Below are positions 33,538-43,359 of a stretch of 64,000 bases of DNA, in pieces (positions within the stretch are counted from its first letter, which is position 1; each line of letters starts with the position of its first letter). A program made the translations under genes and the position numbers. A model generated the notes under the pieces. It saw only the letters and a program-made list of their open reading frames with translations. It was not told the DNA's origin and did no database searches. Origin of the DNA: Spartobacteria bacterium (GTDB lineage: Bacteria > Verrucomicrobiota > Verrucomicrobiia > Chthoniobacterales > UBA10450); NCBI GenBank assembly GCA_003134785.1, contig PLCN01000015.1, positions 1 through 64,000 of the forward strand. Direction: 5' to 3'.

Positions 33538-36500
33538 ATGACGCAGCCCGACGCTCCCAATTCAACAGCGATCATACCCCGAGGAATTTTCCGGCGCTGC
33601 GTAGCGTGGCTTTTCAGCCCAAAACATTTTCATTTCAAGCTTCTGTCCGGCACTGCGGTCGGCATCGTTGTCATCACATTTCTCGCGGGTCTGTTTCTGT
33701 TCGTCACGCTCCAGAACCATCAACAGGAAACGTTGCGCTCGCATACGATCGAAGTCATGCGGCTGAGCAGCGTGATTGAAACTGACATCGCTGCTCTTGA
33801 AAGCGGTCATCGCGGATTTCTGCTAACCGGCCACAAACTTTATTTGGAACCGTTCGAGCGTCGTCGCGAGCTGATTAAGAAGCGCGTGGAAGACCTGACA
33901 GTTTTGATTTTGGACAGCCAGCGCCAGCGAAAGCGCGTAATGAAAATACAGGAGATCGTCCAGAAATGGCTGGACACAGTCGCTTTGCCGCAAATCAGCA
34001 ATCGGCAAACAAAAGGCGTTACTTCGCTCGCGGAACCGGCTGGCGGTCCTTCCTCCGCCCTGGGGAATTCATTGCTCGATCAAGCACGCGACATCCTCCA
34101 GTCGCTGCAAAACGACGAACAGATCGTCCTCAACCAGCGCATCCGAGATCAGGAATGGGCTGCGCAATCAACCCAGATTCTGGACTTCCTGGCCAAGCTC
34201 GAACGTTCTGTGATCGAGATGCAAAAGGAAAAGGGCGGTTACCTCCTCACGGGTGACAACAACTTCGTGGAGGGATACAAACGAGCGACGGCGGACTTCA
34301 CTACTTACCGCGGCTATCTGTCGATTCTCATCGCGAATTCTCCGGAACAATCGGACGCGTTGACTAATATCCACAAAGAAGTGGACCGCTGGATCACCAC
34401 GGCCGCGGTGCCAGAAATGGAAGCGAGACGGGCCGGAAGAGATCTGACTCCTCTGGTCGCGAAAAGCAACGGCGAAGCGTTGATGACGGAGATCCGGCAG
34501 ATGCTGAAGGCTTTCGAGGCGAACGAAATGGGAGTCTATGAGCTCCGCTCAAATTCGGCTGCGCGGGAGCGGATCATCAAGACTTCCGCGCTGGCGATCC
34601 TATGCGTTTTCGCGGTGGGACTGCTCATCGTCTCAAATAGTTATAGTTTCGTGCTGGTTCGCCGGCAGCTGGCAAAACTTGACGGCGTCGAAACGCGCAT
34701 CAAGTCGATCATCGAGAACATCCTCGACGGCATGATCACCGTGGACGCGCTGGGCGTGATTTGTTCGATGAATCCATCGGCCGAAAAAATGTTCGATTGC
34801 ATCAACAATGAGATGATCGGTCACAAGTTCACCAAGCTCGTTCCGAAATGCTACGGAGACGAGGCCGAACCGGCTGTCTGGGCCTGGGATGATCTGGCGC
34901 GGCGCACCGGCAGCACCACCATGGCCGTCGGCCGCACGCGACGGCACGCCACTTTCCCGATCGAAATCTCGTTAAGCGAAATGGTGGTGGATGGACGAAA
35001 ACTTTTTGTCGCCATGGTTCGCGACGTGACCGAGCGGAAGCGTTTCGAACTGGAGATCGCCGCGGACAAGGAGAGCCTCGCCGTGACGCTGCGCTCGATC
35101 GGAGACGGCGTCATCACCACCGACGTGCAGGGCAAGATCATCATGATCAATAACGCCGGCGAAAACCTGACCGGCTGGACTTCGAAGGAAGCGATCGGGC
35201 AACCGCTCAAGTCTGTTTTTAACATCGCGATCGATCTGGCGGCGCAGGCCCGCGCACAGAAGAGCGGCTATCGCAGCGAAGCGCAGTCGATTCTCTTGAG
35301 CACGCCCGAGAACGCGACCTTGCGATCACGCGATGGCACTGAGCACGTGATCGAGCAGGTCGCCTCCCCCATTCGCGACAGCAAAAACGAAGTCGCTGGC
35401 GTGGTGCTGGTGTTCCGCGACATCACCGAACGTCAACGCAACGAAGCCGAGCGACGCAAAGCCGAGACCCTGGAACAACTCGGCTTGCTCGCCGGCGGAA
35501 TTGCGCACGACTTCAACAATCTGCTCACAGCGATCATTGGAAACATTTCGCTCGCCTCCTTGTTGCTGCCGCCAGACGACGAGATGGCAACGCGACTGAA
35601 CGATGCGAAAAACGCTTCGTTGCGCGCGCGCGATCTGGCTCAACAGCTTCTGACGTTCGCCCGCGGCGGAGCACCGATCAAGAAGACGGCGTCGATCGGG
35701 AAGCTCATTCAGGATACGGTCAGCTTCTCCTTGCGCGGCACGCATAGCCGGAGCGAGTTTTCTTTCAGCGCCGATCTCTGGCCGGCGGAAATTGATCCCG
35801 GGCAAATCAGCCAGGTCGTGGCGAATCTGGTAGTAAATGCCGACCAGGCGATGCCGAACGGCGGCACGCTTCGAGTAAGTTGCGATAATTTTAGCTACTC
35901 TTCCGAGACCACGCCGGTCATTCCTGATCTTCTTCCGGGCGAATACGTCCGAATCGCAATCCGCGATGAAGGCATGGGGATTCCCGAGAATTGCCTCAAA
36001 CGAATCTTCGACCCCTACTTCACCACCAAACCCAAAGGCAACGGGCTCGGCCTGGCCACGACATACTCGATCATCAAGAATCACAACGGCCTCATCTGCG
36101 TCGAATCGCAAGTCCACTACGGGACCACGTTCACCCTTTATCTGCCGGCTTCCCAACACCAGGAATTGCCGGCCGAGCCACCGCGCCAGCTCAATCAGGT
36201 CGTGTCCGGCACGGGCCGGATTCTGATTGTGGATGACGAGGAAGCGATCCGCGCGCTGGTGGAGTTCACGCTCGAGCGGCTGGGTTATCAGGTGACGCAA
36301 GCGGAAAGCGCGGTCGGAGGCGTGGAGATCTACCGGCAGAAACTCGACGCAGGCGAACGCTTCGACGTGGTCATTCTCGACCTCACCTTACCCGGCGGCA
36401 TGGGTGGAAAAGAGGCGCTGAAGAAATTGATCGAGATCGATCCGACGGTGAACGCGATCGTCTCAAGCGGCTACGCGATGGACGCGACGATGAGCCGCTA

Positions 36501-36633
36501 CCAGGACTTCGGATTCCGAGGCGTAATCGCGAAGCCATACGAAGCGGCCGAGCTGGGCAGGATCGTGCACGAAGTCATCTCTTCCAGCCACGTGAACCTC
36601 GTAGCCGATTACCCGATGCAGGCCGCTGGGTAG
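33538..36633 (+). CDS. Membrane hybrid histidine kinase (CHASE3-CHASE3-PAS-PAS-HisKA-HATPase-REC)
   Basis: This encodes 1031 residues from ATG 33538; the frame is open to 33331, but that part overlaps truA. The first membrane helix is TAVGIVVITFLAGLFLFVTL. Two CHASE3-like sensor domains follow (ESGHRGFLLTGHKLYLEPF and KEKGGYLLTGDNNFVEGY), then a second helix (ALAILCVFAVGLLIVSNSYSF). Two PAS domains come next (IIENILDGMITVDALGVI and SIGDGVITTDVQGKIIMI). The phosphoacceptor His is residue 657 in GIAHDFNNLLTAIIGN. An HATPase domain has DEGMGIPEN and GNGLGLATTYSI. A receiver domain carries the phosphoacceptor Asp948 (VILDLTLPGGMGG). No partner regulator is adjacent. Confidence 0.93.
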   Translation: MTQPDAPNSTAIIPRGIFRRCVAWLFSPKHFHFKLLSGTAVGIVVITFLAGLFLFVTLQNHQQETLRSHTIEVMRLSSVIETDIAALESGHRGFLLTGHKLYLEPFERRRELIKKRVEDLTVLILDSQRQRKRVMKIQEIVQKWLDTVALPQISNRQTKGVTSLAEPAGGPSSALGNSLLDQARDILQSLQNDEQIVLNQRIRDQEWAAQSTQILDFLAKLERSVIEMQKEKGGYLLTGDNNFVEGYKRATADFTTYRGYLSILIANSPEQSDALTNIHKEVDRWITTAAVPEMEARRAGRDLTPLVAKSNGEALMTEIRQMLKAFEANEMGVYELRSNSAARERIIKTSALAILCVFAVGLLIVSNSYSFVLVRRQLAKLDGVETRIKSIIENILDGMITVDALGVICSMNPSAEKMFDCINNEMIGHKFTKLVPKCYGDEAEPAVWAWDDLARRTGSTTMAVGRTRRHATFPIEISLSEMVVDGRKLFVAMVRDVTERKRFELEIAADKESLAVTLRSIGDGVITTDVQGKIIMINNAGENLTGWTSKEAIGQPLKSVFNIAIDLAAQARAQKSGYRSEAQSILLSTPENATLRSRDGTEHVIEQVASPIRDSKNEVAGVVLVFRDITERQRNEAERRKAETLEQLGLLAGGIAHDFNNLLTAIIGNISLASLLLPPDDEMATRLNDAKNASLRARDLAQQLLTFARGGAPIKKTASIGKLIQDTVSFSLRGTHSRSEFSFSADLWPAEIDPGQISQVVANLVVNADQAMPNGGTLRVSCDNFSYSSETTPVIPDLLPGEYVRIAIRDEGMGIPENCLKRIFDPYFTTKPKGNGLGLATTYSIIKNHNGLICVESQVHYGTTFTLYLPASQHQELPAEPPRQLNQVVSGTGRILIVDDEEAIRALVEFTLERLGYQVTQAESAVGGVEIYRQKLDAGERFDVVILDLTLPGGMGGKEALKKLIEIDPTVNAIVSSGYAMDATMSRYQDFGFRGVIAKPYEAAELGRIVHEVISSSHVNLVADYPMQAAG

Positions 36634-36644
36634 GTGTTGTTTTC

Positions 36645-36716
36645 TGCAGCGACGGTCTATGACCGCCATCCTCTCGTCAAGAAAGAACAACGGCGGTCAT
36701 AGACCGCCGCTAGAGG
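36645..36716. repeat. REP hairpin (GGCGGTCTATGACCGCC type)
   Basis: GCGACGGTCTATGACCGCC and GGCGGTCATAGACCGCCGC face each other around an AAGAAAGAAC loop. The same family is present at about 16240. Confidence 0.7.
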
Positions 36717-36763
36717 AAATGGATTCTTCTTGCGACGCTTTAGCGCGACTCTAGTGTTTCGCC

Positions 36764-37300
36764 ATGCGAGAAATCCGTCCCGCAGCCTACGATTCGAAGA
36801 TCGAGGGCAACGTTATTTTCACGCGCCTGGACGCGGCCATGAACTGGATGCGCAAGAATTCCCTTTGGCCGATGCCGATGGGTCTGGCCTGTTGCGCCAT
36901 CGAGTTGATGGCAGCCGCAGCCTCGCGTTTTGATATCTCGCGGTTCGGCGCGGAAGTGATGCGGTTTTCGCCACGGCAGTGCGATGTCATGATCGTGGCC
37001 GGCACCGTCACCTACAAAATGGCGCTGGCAGTCAAACGGATTTACGAGCAGATGCCGGAACCAAAATGGGTGATCGCGATGGGCGCGTGCGCTTCCACGG
37101 GCGGAATGTACCGGTCCTATGCGGTCTTGCAGGGCATCGATCAATTACTGCCGGTGGACGTTTACGTTTCCGGCTGTCCGCCGCGGCCGGAAGCGTTGCT
37201 CGAGGGCTTGATGAAACTTCAGAGCAAGATTTCAGGAGAAAGTTCGTTCCGGGAACAGAAACGCGAGTTGGTCGAGCAACTCGACGACGTCATGGCATGA
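36764..37300 (+). CDS. nuoB: NADH-quinone oxidoreductase subunit B
   Basis: This encodes 178 residues. [20 protein letters not shown] gives the paired Cys, [20 protein letters not shown] the third, and [20 protein letters not shown] the fourth ligand of the N2 [4Fe-4S] cluster. It belongs to the peripheral arm of complex I. The start fits the family. It overlaps nuoC as ATGA; the remaining nuo genes are not in the window. Confidence 0.95.
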   Translation: MREIRPAAYDSKIEGNVIFTRLDAAMNWMRKNSLWPMPMGLACCAIELMAAAASRFDISRFGAEVMRFSPRQCDVMIVAGTVTYKMALAVKRIYEQMPEPKWVIAMGACASTGGMYRSYAVLQGIDQLLPVDVYVSGCPPRPEALLEGLMKLQSKISGESSFREQKRELVEQLDDVMA

Positions 37301-37875
37301 CGGGCCCGGAACTGATCGCGTCGCTCGGAGAACTGCTGGGCGCGAAGATTCAGGAGAAAACTGAATTTCGCGGCGAGACCACTTTCCTGATTCTCGCGAC
37401 CGATCTTCGCGAGGTGGCCCAATTCTGCAAGGACGAACTCTCCTTCGATTATCTTCTCGACATCACGAGCGTGGATAATTTTGGCGAAGAGCCCCGGTTC
37501 GAAATTGTTTACGAACTCTATTCGATGACGCTCGCGATCCATTTGCGGCTGAAGCTGCGTGTTTCAGAGGACGAGGGCGAAGTCGCAACGATTTCCGACA
37601 TGTGGCCCACGGCCAACTGGCACGAACGCGAGATCTACGACATGATGGGTTTGCGTTTCAGCGGTCACCCCGATCTGCGCCGGATCCTGATGTGGGATGG
37701 TTATCCTTACTTCCCGCTCCGAAAAGAATTTCCCTTGGAAGGCTTGCCCAGCGAGATGCCCGATGTCGCGTTTACCTCGGCAGCTCCGCTTGAAGGGGGC
37801 CCTTTCGTCACGTCGCCCAGCACCGCGACGGCGAAGGACCGCGAACCGCGCGCGCGACGACCGATGGATAGCTAG
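37297..37875 (+). CDS. nuoC: NADH-quinone oxidoreductase subunit C
   Basis: This encodes 192 residues from ATG 37297, which overlaps the nuoB stop. [54 protein letters not shown] and KEFPLEG are the family motifs of the 30-kDa subunit. The C-terminal 25 residues are low-complexity and charged. The last base of its TAG is the first base of the GTG start of the next gene. Confidence 0.94.
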   Translation: MTGPELIASLGELLGAKIQEKTEFRGETTFLILATDLREVAQFCKDELSFDYLLDITSVDNFGEEPRFEIVYELYSMTLAIHLRLKLRVSEDEGEVATISDMWPTANWHEREIYDMMGLRFSGHPDLRRILMWDGYPYFPLRKEFPLEGLPSEMPDVAFTSAAPLEGGPFVTSPSTATAKDREPRARRPMDS

Positions 37876-38396
37876 TGAAGGTGCTTTTGCTCCTTCTCCT
37901 CCTTTGTTGCCTCATCGCTGTCGGCGTGATGGCCGGCGCGCACCTGAACCTGCATCCCCTGCCCTCGAACATCACGGCGGACCGTGTCCTAGTTGAAAAA
38001 GCCGCGCGACGCCTAACCCTTTTCCGCAAGGGCGCGTCGTTGAAAACCTATCGCGTGGCGTTAGGCCGCGCGCCGGTCGGTTCCAAAGAGCAGGAAGGCG
38101 ATCAACGGACGCCGGAAGGAATTTATCTGATCGACTTCCACAAGGAAGACAGCGACTACCATCGCGCGTTGCATGTCTCTTATCCGGAGCAGCGAGATAT
38201 TAATCGCGCGACCGCCGCCGGAGTTCCGCCGGGATCCGATATCATGGTTCACGGACTTCCCAATGGAAAGGGCTGGATTGGAGCCTTTCACCGGCGGACC
38301 GATTGGACCGCTGGATGCATCGCGGTGACCGACTTCGAAATAGAAGAAATCTGGCGCGCTGTTCCCGATGGCACTCCGATCGAGATCAGGCCCTAA
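37875..38396 (+). CDS. L,D-transpeptidase-like (YkuD) protein
   Basis: This encodes 173 residues from GTG 37875. It has an N-terminal hydrophobic segment (VLLLLLLLCCLIAVGVMAG). The domain contains RVLVEKAARRLTLFRKG, KTYRVALGRAPVGSKE and EGDQRTPEGIYLIDF. It then has the catalytic His in IMVHGLPNGKG and the catalytic Cys in DWTAGCIAVTD. YkuD proteins cross-link or anchor peptidoglycan in the periplasm. It overlaps nuoC by one base, so it may be translated with it although functionally unrelated. Confidence 0.88.
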   Translation: MKVLLLLLLLCCLIAVGVMAGAHLNLHPLPSNITADRVLVEKAARRLTLFRKGASLKTYRVALGRAPVGSKEQEGDQRTPEGIYLIDFHKEDSDYHRALHVSYPEQRDINRATAAGVPPGSDIMVHGLPNGKGWIGAFHRRTDWTAGCIAVTDFEIEEIWRAVPDGTPIEIRP

Positions 38397-38420
38397 AAAC
38401 GACCGACCGGCTACCTCTCG

Positions 38421-39212
38421 TTAGGCATCGCGACCGAGCGCGAGGCACTCCTTCAACAAGCGCGAGAAAGGTCCCGCCGCGGCTTTTCCCATCTCCAGCA
38501 CTTCATCGTGGCTCAGGCTTTCAGTTCCAATGCCCGCTGCCCAATTCGTTAGGCAAGAGAAGGCCGCGACTTCCAATCCGAGCGCGCGAGCCTGAATCAC
38601 TTCGAGGACAGTTGACATGCCGATCGCGTCCGCACCTAACGAGTGCAACATGCGCGCTTCCGCCGGCGTCTCGTACTGCGGCCCGAGCAATCCGGCGTAG
38701 ATGCCCTCGTGCAGGACCACGCCTTGCGACTTGGCTGTTTGCGCGAATCCTGTCCGCCACTTTTTTGAATAAGCGTCAGTCATATCGATGAACTCAGCGC
38801 ATTCGAGCAGCGGTGTAGTCCCGGTGAGATTAATGTGATCCGCGATCATCATCCAGGAGCCGGGAGCGAAGGTTTCATTCGCCGTTCCTGCCGCGTTAGT
38901 GAGGATCAGGCGCTTGATTCCGGTCGCGGCCAGGATTCGCACTCCTGCGGTTACATCCCGCGCGGAATGTCCTTCGTAGAGATGAACTCGCCCCTGCGCG
39001 TAGACGACCGATCGGCCATTTGCGTCAACGCGAACAAACCGGCCGACATGTCCGGGCACGGAAGTCTTCGGTAGCTCGCCAAATTCCGAATAGGAAATTG
39101 TATCTCCCGCCGCTGCTTCGGGCACGAATGTGTTCAGCCCCGAACCCAGGATGATCGCTGTATCGGCGCCCCAGCTGCGGAGACGTTCAAGAGCGCCGTC
39201 GCTCACGATCAC
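38421..39212 (-). CDS. Purine-nucleoside phosphorylase (trimeric type)
   Basis: This encodes 263 residues. AIILGSGLNTFVPEA, GRVHLYEGHSARDV, LTNAAGTANETFAPGSWMMI and INLTGTTPL match the PNP family, as does AIGMSTVLEVIQARALGLEVAAFSCLTNWAAGI. The enzyme cleaves inosine and guanosine. The start overlaps the end of the HD-domain gene by four bases (ATGA), so it is cotranscribed with phoH and the HD protein. Confidence 0.92.
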   Translation of the reverse strand: MIVSDGALERLRSWGADTAIILGSGLNTFVPEAAAGDTISYSEFGELPKTSVPGHVGRFVRVDANGRSVVYAQGRVHLYEGHSARDVTAGVRILAATGIKRLILTNAAGTANETFAPGSWMMIADHINLTGTTPLLECAEFIDMTDAYSKKWRTGFAQTAKSQGVVLHEGIYAGLLGPQYETPAEARMLHSLGADAIGMSTVLEVIQARALGLEVAAFSCLTNWAAGIGTESLSHDEVLEMGKAAAGPFSRLLKECLALGRDA

Positions 39213-40849
39213 GCCGCGGAAACTGGCGGCGCCGATTCCGGCTTTCTCGTCTCGGCCATCACGTCTGGGCGCAATCTGTCATCGCGGATGATGCTCGTCT
39301 TCGCGTCCGGCTTCGGATAGGCGATGCGCGTGTGCAGCATCGTCATGAGCGTGAAGCGAAAGCGCTCCGCGATCATATTCAAATCCGCCAGGGTCAAATC
39401 GCATTCGACCAATTGGCCGTCCGCGATCCTTTGACCGATCAACTCCGTGACGAGCTGCTCGATTTTTTGCGGTGTCGGTTTCTCCAGACTTCGGGAAGCG
39501 CTTTCCACCATGTCGGCCAGGCTGATGATTGCGCTCTCCTTGGTTTGCGGTTTCGGACCGCTGTAACGAAATGTTTCTTCCCGCACTTCCGGAACGTCCC
39601 CTTCCCGCAAGTTCATGATCTTGCCTCCGATGCGCGCGTCCTCCTGCTGCTGAAGCGCGCGCTTGTAGAAATAATAGACCAACGACGTGCCGTGGTGTTC
39701 CTGGATGATGTCGACGATTCGCCGATTCAGTCCGTGCTTCAACGCGAGGTCCACGCCTTCTTTCACGTGCGCAATGATGATGAGCGCACTCATCGTCGGC
39801 GCGAGATCGTCATGCGGGTTGCGCTCGAAGTTCATGTTCTCCGTGTAGTAGTCCGGCTTCACCAGCTTCCCGACGTCGTGGAAATAAGAGCAGACGCGGC
39901 AAAGCGTCGCGTTCGCGCCGATCGCTTCCGCAGCAGATTCCGCAAGGTTCGCCACGACCAAACTGTGATGATAAGTGCCCGGCGCCTCGATCGTCATGCG
40001 GCGCAGCAACGGGTGGTTCAGATCGGAAGCTTCGAGCCAGGAAATATCCGTCGTGATCTGGAACAGATGTTCGAGAATCGGAAGAATGCCGCCGACGATC
40101 GTGGCGGTGAGAATGCCGTTGCCAATCGCGAACGCGCTTTGAATGCCAATCATCTTCCAATCGTTCCCACCCTGAGAAAAGAAATCGATTGGCCCGATGA
40201 GACCGAAGGTGAGCGAAAGGGCCCAGATGGCCACCCCCACTCCAAAGCCGGCCCGAATCAAACGGCTCCGCCGGCGAACTTGCAGCGTGAGATAAACCGC
40301 GGTGAAGCCGCTGATCAATCCGCAAACCAACAAAGGCGCGTCGACTTTCCCGAAAAGAATGCTGCTCCAGAGGCTGACGAAAACGGAAGCGTAGAGACCG
40401 TGGTTGCGCCCGAGCAGCACGCTGAGGACGAGCGGCGCAAACGCGTAGGGCGCGATCAGCCCGACGGTCTCCGGCCGCAGGAACGAATACGTTCCGCTGT
40501 TGCAAAGGACGAGGACGAACTTCGTCGCGGCGAGTTGCACGAAGATGACGCCAAACACGAGAAGCAGCCGCGAGCTGCGCAGAAAAGTCGTGGGTTGATT
40601 GATCCAAAGCTGGGTTAGCGCCGTGGCGAAGAAGAGAAGCGCGATGACGAAATTCTTCGTCGGCTCGGGCTGCTGGCCGCTGAAAATGAGAAACGCGATA
40701 CCCGCGACGAAGGCCGCGAAGATCAACCACTTGATGTAGGGCGCGAACTCGAGGTTGTGCAGCAATTCATTCTTCGAGCGCCGTCGCCGCATCTTGCGGG
40801 AGGCGAGCCCGCGCTTCACTAGTTGGCTGCGTTTAAGAAAATCGAACAT
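39209..40849 (-). CDS. Membrane HD-domain phosphohydrolase (7TMR-HD/PgpH-like)
   Basis: This encodes 546 residues. About seven membrane helices occupy residues 35-245 (for example YIKWLIFAAFVAGIAFLIF). They are followed by an HD domain: APGTYHHSLVVANLAESAAEAIG, VCSYFHDVGKLVKPDYYTEN, and the later helix HVKEGVDLALKHGLNRRIVDIIQEHHG. Family members degrade cyclic di-AMP. The extracellular 7TMR-HDED domain of full-length PgpH is missing, so the protein is a short version. It follows phoH by 3 bp and overlaps PNP. Confidence 0.88.
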   Translation of the reverse strand: MFDFLKRSQLVKRGLASRKMRRRRSKNELLHNLEFAPYIKWLIFAAFVAGIAFLIFSGQQPEPTKNFVIALLFFATALTQLWINQPTTFLRSSRLLLVFGVIFVQLAATKFVLVLCNSGTYSFLRPETVGLIAPYAFAPLVLSVLLGRNHGLYASVFVSLWSSILFGKVDAPLLVCGLISGFTAVYLTLQVRRRSRLIRAGFGVGVAIWALSLTFGLIGPIDFFSQGGNDWKMIGIQSAFAIGNGILTATIVGGILPILEHLFQITTDISWLEASDLNHPLLRRMTIEAPGTYHHSLVVANLAESAAEAIGANATLCRVCSYFHDVGKLVKPDYYTENMNFERNPHDDLAPTMSALIIIAHVKEGVDLALKHGLNRRIVDIIQEHHGTSLVYYFYKRALQQQEDARIGGKIMNLREGDVPEVREETFRYSGPKPQTKESAIISLADMVESASRSLEKPTPQKIEQLVTELIGQRIADGQLVECDLTLADLNMIAERFRFTLMTMLHTRIAYPKPDAKTSIIRDDRLRPDVMAETRKPESAPPVSAA

Positions 40850-40852
40850 GTG

Positions 40853-41839
40853 TCATTTACGCGCGGCGATGGCGGCGACATTCGCAGGCGAACGATGCAG
40901 CTGGTAGGCATTGATGACCGCGCGAACCAGTTCGTGCCGGACGACGTCGCGCTCGTTGAAATAAACGAAGGCGATTCCATTCACATTTTTCAAGGCCTGA
41001 AGCGCTTCGACCAGGCCGGAGCGTTTGTTCGACGGCAAATCGATTTGAGTCACGTCGCCCGTGACGACGCATTTCGAATTCGGCCCAATGCGCGTCAGGA
41101 GCATGAACATCTGCTCCGTCGTCGTGTTCTGCGCTTCGTCCAAAATCACGAATGCGTTGCTTAGCGTGCGTCCGCGCATGTAAGCAAGCGGCGCGACCTC
41201 GATGGTCTGGCGCGCCACGGCCCGTTCGATTTCCTCGGGGTCGAGCATGTCGCGGAGCGAATCATAAAGCGGCCGCAGATAAGGCGTGATTTTCTCCTGC
41301 AAGTCGCCCGGCAGAAAACCGAGTGCTTCACCCGCTTCCACTGCGGGTCTGGTCAAGATAATGCGGCTGACTTGTTCTTTCTTAAGCGCGGCCACCGCCA
41401 TCGCCACCGCGAGATAAGTTTTCCCGGTCCCGGCTGGGCCGATCCCAAAGACGATGTCGTGCTTTTGAATCGCCTCGACATAATTGCGCTGGCCGATCGT
41501 TCGCGCCATGATCGGCGGTTTGCGCGACGAAGTGGAAATCTTCACGTCCAGCACGTCGTTGAGATTGTCGGGGCGCGATTCCGTCACGGAATTGAGCGCA
41601 TAGCTGAACTCATGCTTCTGAATGTTTACTCCCTTTTGCCGCGCCTGTTCCAATTGCTCGAAGACGCGCTGCGCACGGTCGACCTGTTCCGGTTCGCCGT
41701 CGAGTTTCACCCAGCCATCACGAGTGGTGACTTTCACTCCGAGTGAATCTTCGAGTGTCTTCAAGAGTTTGAGATCGTTCGCGTAAAGCGACTGCACAGC
41801 ACGTGCGCTCTCGAACTGGAGCGTGCGGCTTTCAGTCAT
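40853..41839 (-). CDS. phoH: PhoH-like ATPase (YbeZ)
   Basis: This encodes 328 residues. An N-terminal KH-like region (KTLEDSLGVKVTTRDGWVKLDG) precedes the ATPase, with the Walker A in FGIGPAGTGKTYLAVAMA and the Walker B-like FVILDEAQNTTTEQMFML. The conserved SKCVVTGDVTQIDLP is also present. PhoH/YbeZ proteins act in RNA metabolism, usually with YbeY. The usual order phoH-PgpH-ybeY is kept here except that ybeY is replaced by a PNP gene. Confidence 0.94.
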   Translation of the reverse strand: MTESRTLQFESARAVQSLYANDLKLLKTLEDSLGVKVTTRDGWVKLDGEPEQVDRAQRVFEQLEQARQKGVNIQKHEFSYALNSVTESRPDNLNDVLDVKISTSSRKPPIMARTIGQRNYVEAIQKHDIVFGIGPAGTGKTYLAVAMAVAALKKEQVSRIILTRPAVEAGEALGFLPGDLQEKITPYLRPLYDSLRDMLDPEEIERAVARQTIEVAPLAYMRGRTLSNAFVILDEAQNTTTEQMFMLLTRIGPNSKCVVTGDVTQIDLPSNKRSGLVEALQALKNVNGIAFVYFNERDVVRHELVRAVINAYQLHRSPANVAAIAARK

Positions 41840-41929
41840 TTAGGTGGGAAACCAAGGGGGGCTGATGATACCGCCACGACGGGAAGTGTCAAACCGCGCA
41901 TAGGCCGGCGCACTCTGGGGGCGGAAAGG

Positions 41930-42379
41930 TTAGCGGAACCCGTAGACAAGCGCCCAATGAGTCCGTTCCTCCGGCGATTGCTCGATCTCTACGATGACAA
42001 AATAGCTGCCCGTGTTTTTCGGAATGATATGGGCCGCGGCGAAATGCCCTTTCTGCCAGCCATCAGGTTGCTCGACCAATTTGCCCTCCGAGTCGTAAAC
42101 ATGAACGGAAACCTTCGCTGCTTCCACCTCGGTCCCGAGCCAAAACCAATATTCGTTTCCTTTGAATAATTGCTGGCGCACCGCTTTCTTTTCGCCGGAT
42201 CCGAGATCGCCGCCCCAATAATCTTCCCGCACTTGGAAACCTTCTTTTACATAAGGCTCGGCCGCCTGAAGAGCGAAGGATTGTGCGTCATCGACCGACG
42301 CACGCGCCCCTGGCGCGAGGCCGAAAACGCAGGCCATCAGCAAACTCGCGCACCAGGCGGATTTCAGGAAAGCAGTCAT
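41930..42379 (-). CDS. Secreted hypothetical beta-sandwich protein
   Basis: This encodes 149 residues. The signal peptide is SAWCASLLMACVFGLAPGARA. The mature part (VREDYWGGDLGSGEKKAVRQ, then YWFWLGTEVEAAKVSVHVYD and TGSYFVIVEIEQSP) has the strand pattern of pre-peptidase C-terminal-like domains. It lies 7 bp downstream of the next gene on the same strand, suggesting one transcript. The function is unknown. Confidence 0.7.
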   Translation of the reverse strand: MTAFLKSAWCASLLMACVFGLAPGARASVDDAQSFALQAAEPYVKEGFQVREDYWGGDLGSGEKKAVRQQLFKGNEYWFWLGTEVEAAKVSVHVYDSEGKLVEQPDGWQKGHFAAAHIIPKNTGSYFVIVEIEQSPEERTHWALVYGFR

Positions 42380-42386
42380 CGGCGCT

Positions 42387-43184
42387 TTATTTCTTGGTGA
42401 TCGCGTCGCCCAATCGAGTGGTGATCTCGTTGATTTTCTTCACGGAGGCTGGAGAAATATGCGCGTCGCCGACATCGATCAGCGGCCGCACTTCAATCAA
42501 AGCGGAGTGAATATCCAGGAGGAGCTTTAGGTTAAATTCGGGCATCGATTGCAGTTTGGTTTCGAAGTAAGAGAGCAAATCCGGCTGATGGAGAAGCTCC
42601 GCGCCATCCTCCGAGTAGCGCTTGTTCACGACGGCGGTGAGAACCTCGGTGCCGCGGAGCCAGCCACCGAGACTAACCAGTTGCGAGAGTTTTTCGTCGT
42701 GCACTTCGTTCATCGCCTGCTGGACGCTGTTCTGCGTGCGATCGAGCTCCTGACGCACGCTGGCCCAATTCCGCCGGTCGGCCGCGTCCATGATCGCCTT
42801 GGCATGCGAGGTGATCGAACTGCCCACGCCGATTCCCTTCGCCAACGCCTGGACCCGCTCGCCGATCTCCTTCACCGTGGGCGCGTCCTGCGCCTGCACC
42901 GCGATAAAGCCGTCGGCAATCACCGCGCCGAGGAGGAGCGCAATGCGCGGGCGTTCCGTGAAATTGCTTCCCTTGTCGTTCCGCACATACTCGCGCCAGT
43001 TCACGCCCCCGAGCTTATTCAGCGCGCCAAAAACCTCGTTAGGCAGCGGCACAACGACGTCGTCCACTTTTTTCGAGAGCTGCTTAACGTCGATGTGTTT
43101 CGCCGTTTCGGCGGCGTCGGCACAGAGCGACAGGGCCGCGATAAACGCAACGGTTAGTCTACAAAATTTCGCGAATGGGATCAT
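42387..43184 (-). CDS. Secreted helical hypothetical protein
   Basis: This encodes 265 residues. A signal peptide (CRLTVAFIAALSLCADAAE) is followed by a long all-helical body. Recurring segments are NEVFGALNKLGGVNWREYV, IALLLGAVIADGFIAVQA and SLGGWLRGTEVLTAVVNKRYS. No named family is recognised. It may form a periplasmic or outer-membrane assembly with the coupled downstream beta protein. Confidence 0.7.
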   Translation of the reverse strand: MIPFAKFCRLTVAFIAALSLCADAAETAKHIDVKQLSKKVDDVVVPLPNEVFGALNKLGGVNWREYVRNDKGSNFTERPRIALLLGAVIADGFIAVQAQDAPTVKEIGERVQALAKGIGVGSSITSHAKAIMDAADRRNWASVRQELDRTQNSVQQAMNEVHDEKLSQLVSLGGWLRGTEVLTAVVNKRYSEDGAELLHQPDLLSYFETKLQSMPEFNLKLLLDIHSALIEVRPLIDVGDAHISPASVKKINEITTRLGDAITKK

Positions 43185-43359
43185 CGGCTTGCTTCGACTG
43201 TTGATTTCGCCTTCGTATTCAGGTTAATGAGTCACTCTAAGCAGAAGTCCGTGCCACACAAATTTAGCCGCTTAAGATCTTGACTCTCCTGAATCGAACC
43301 AACGTCTCAAGCCGGTGGCATTCCCCGGAATTTCTTTTCTTCCGCCGCTCCTCACTAAT

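Noticed and set aside
35326-36300. Minus-strand open frame of 324 codons
   Set aside because: It is antisense to the HisKA, HATPase and receiver domains of the hybrid kinase.
39332-40618. Plus-strand open frame of 428 codons
   Set aside because: It is a shadow of the HD hydrolase gene on the other strand, with His/Arg/Asp-rich low-complexity composition and no domain.
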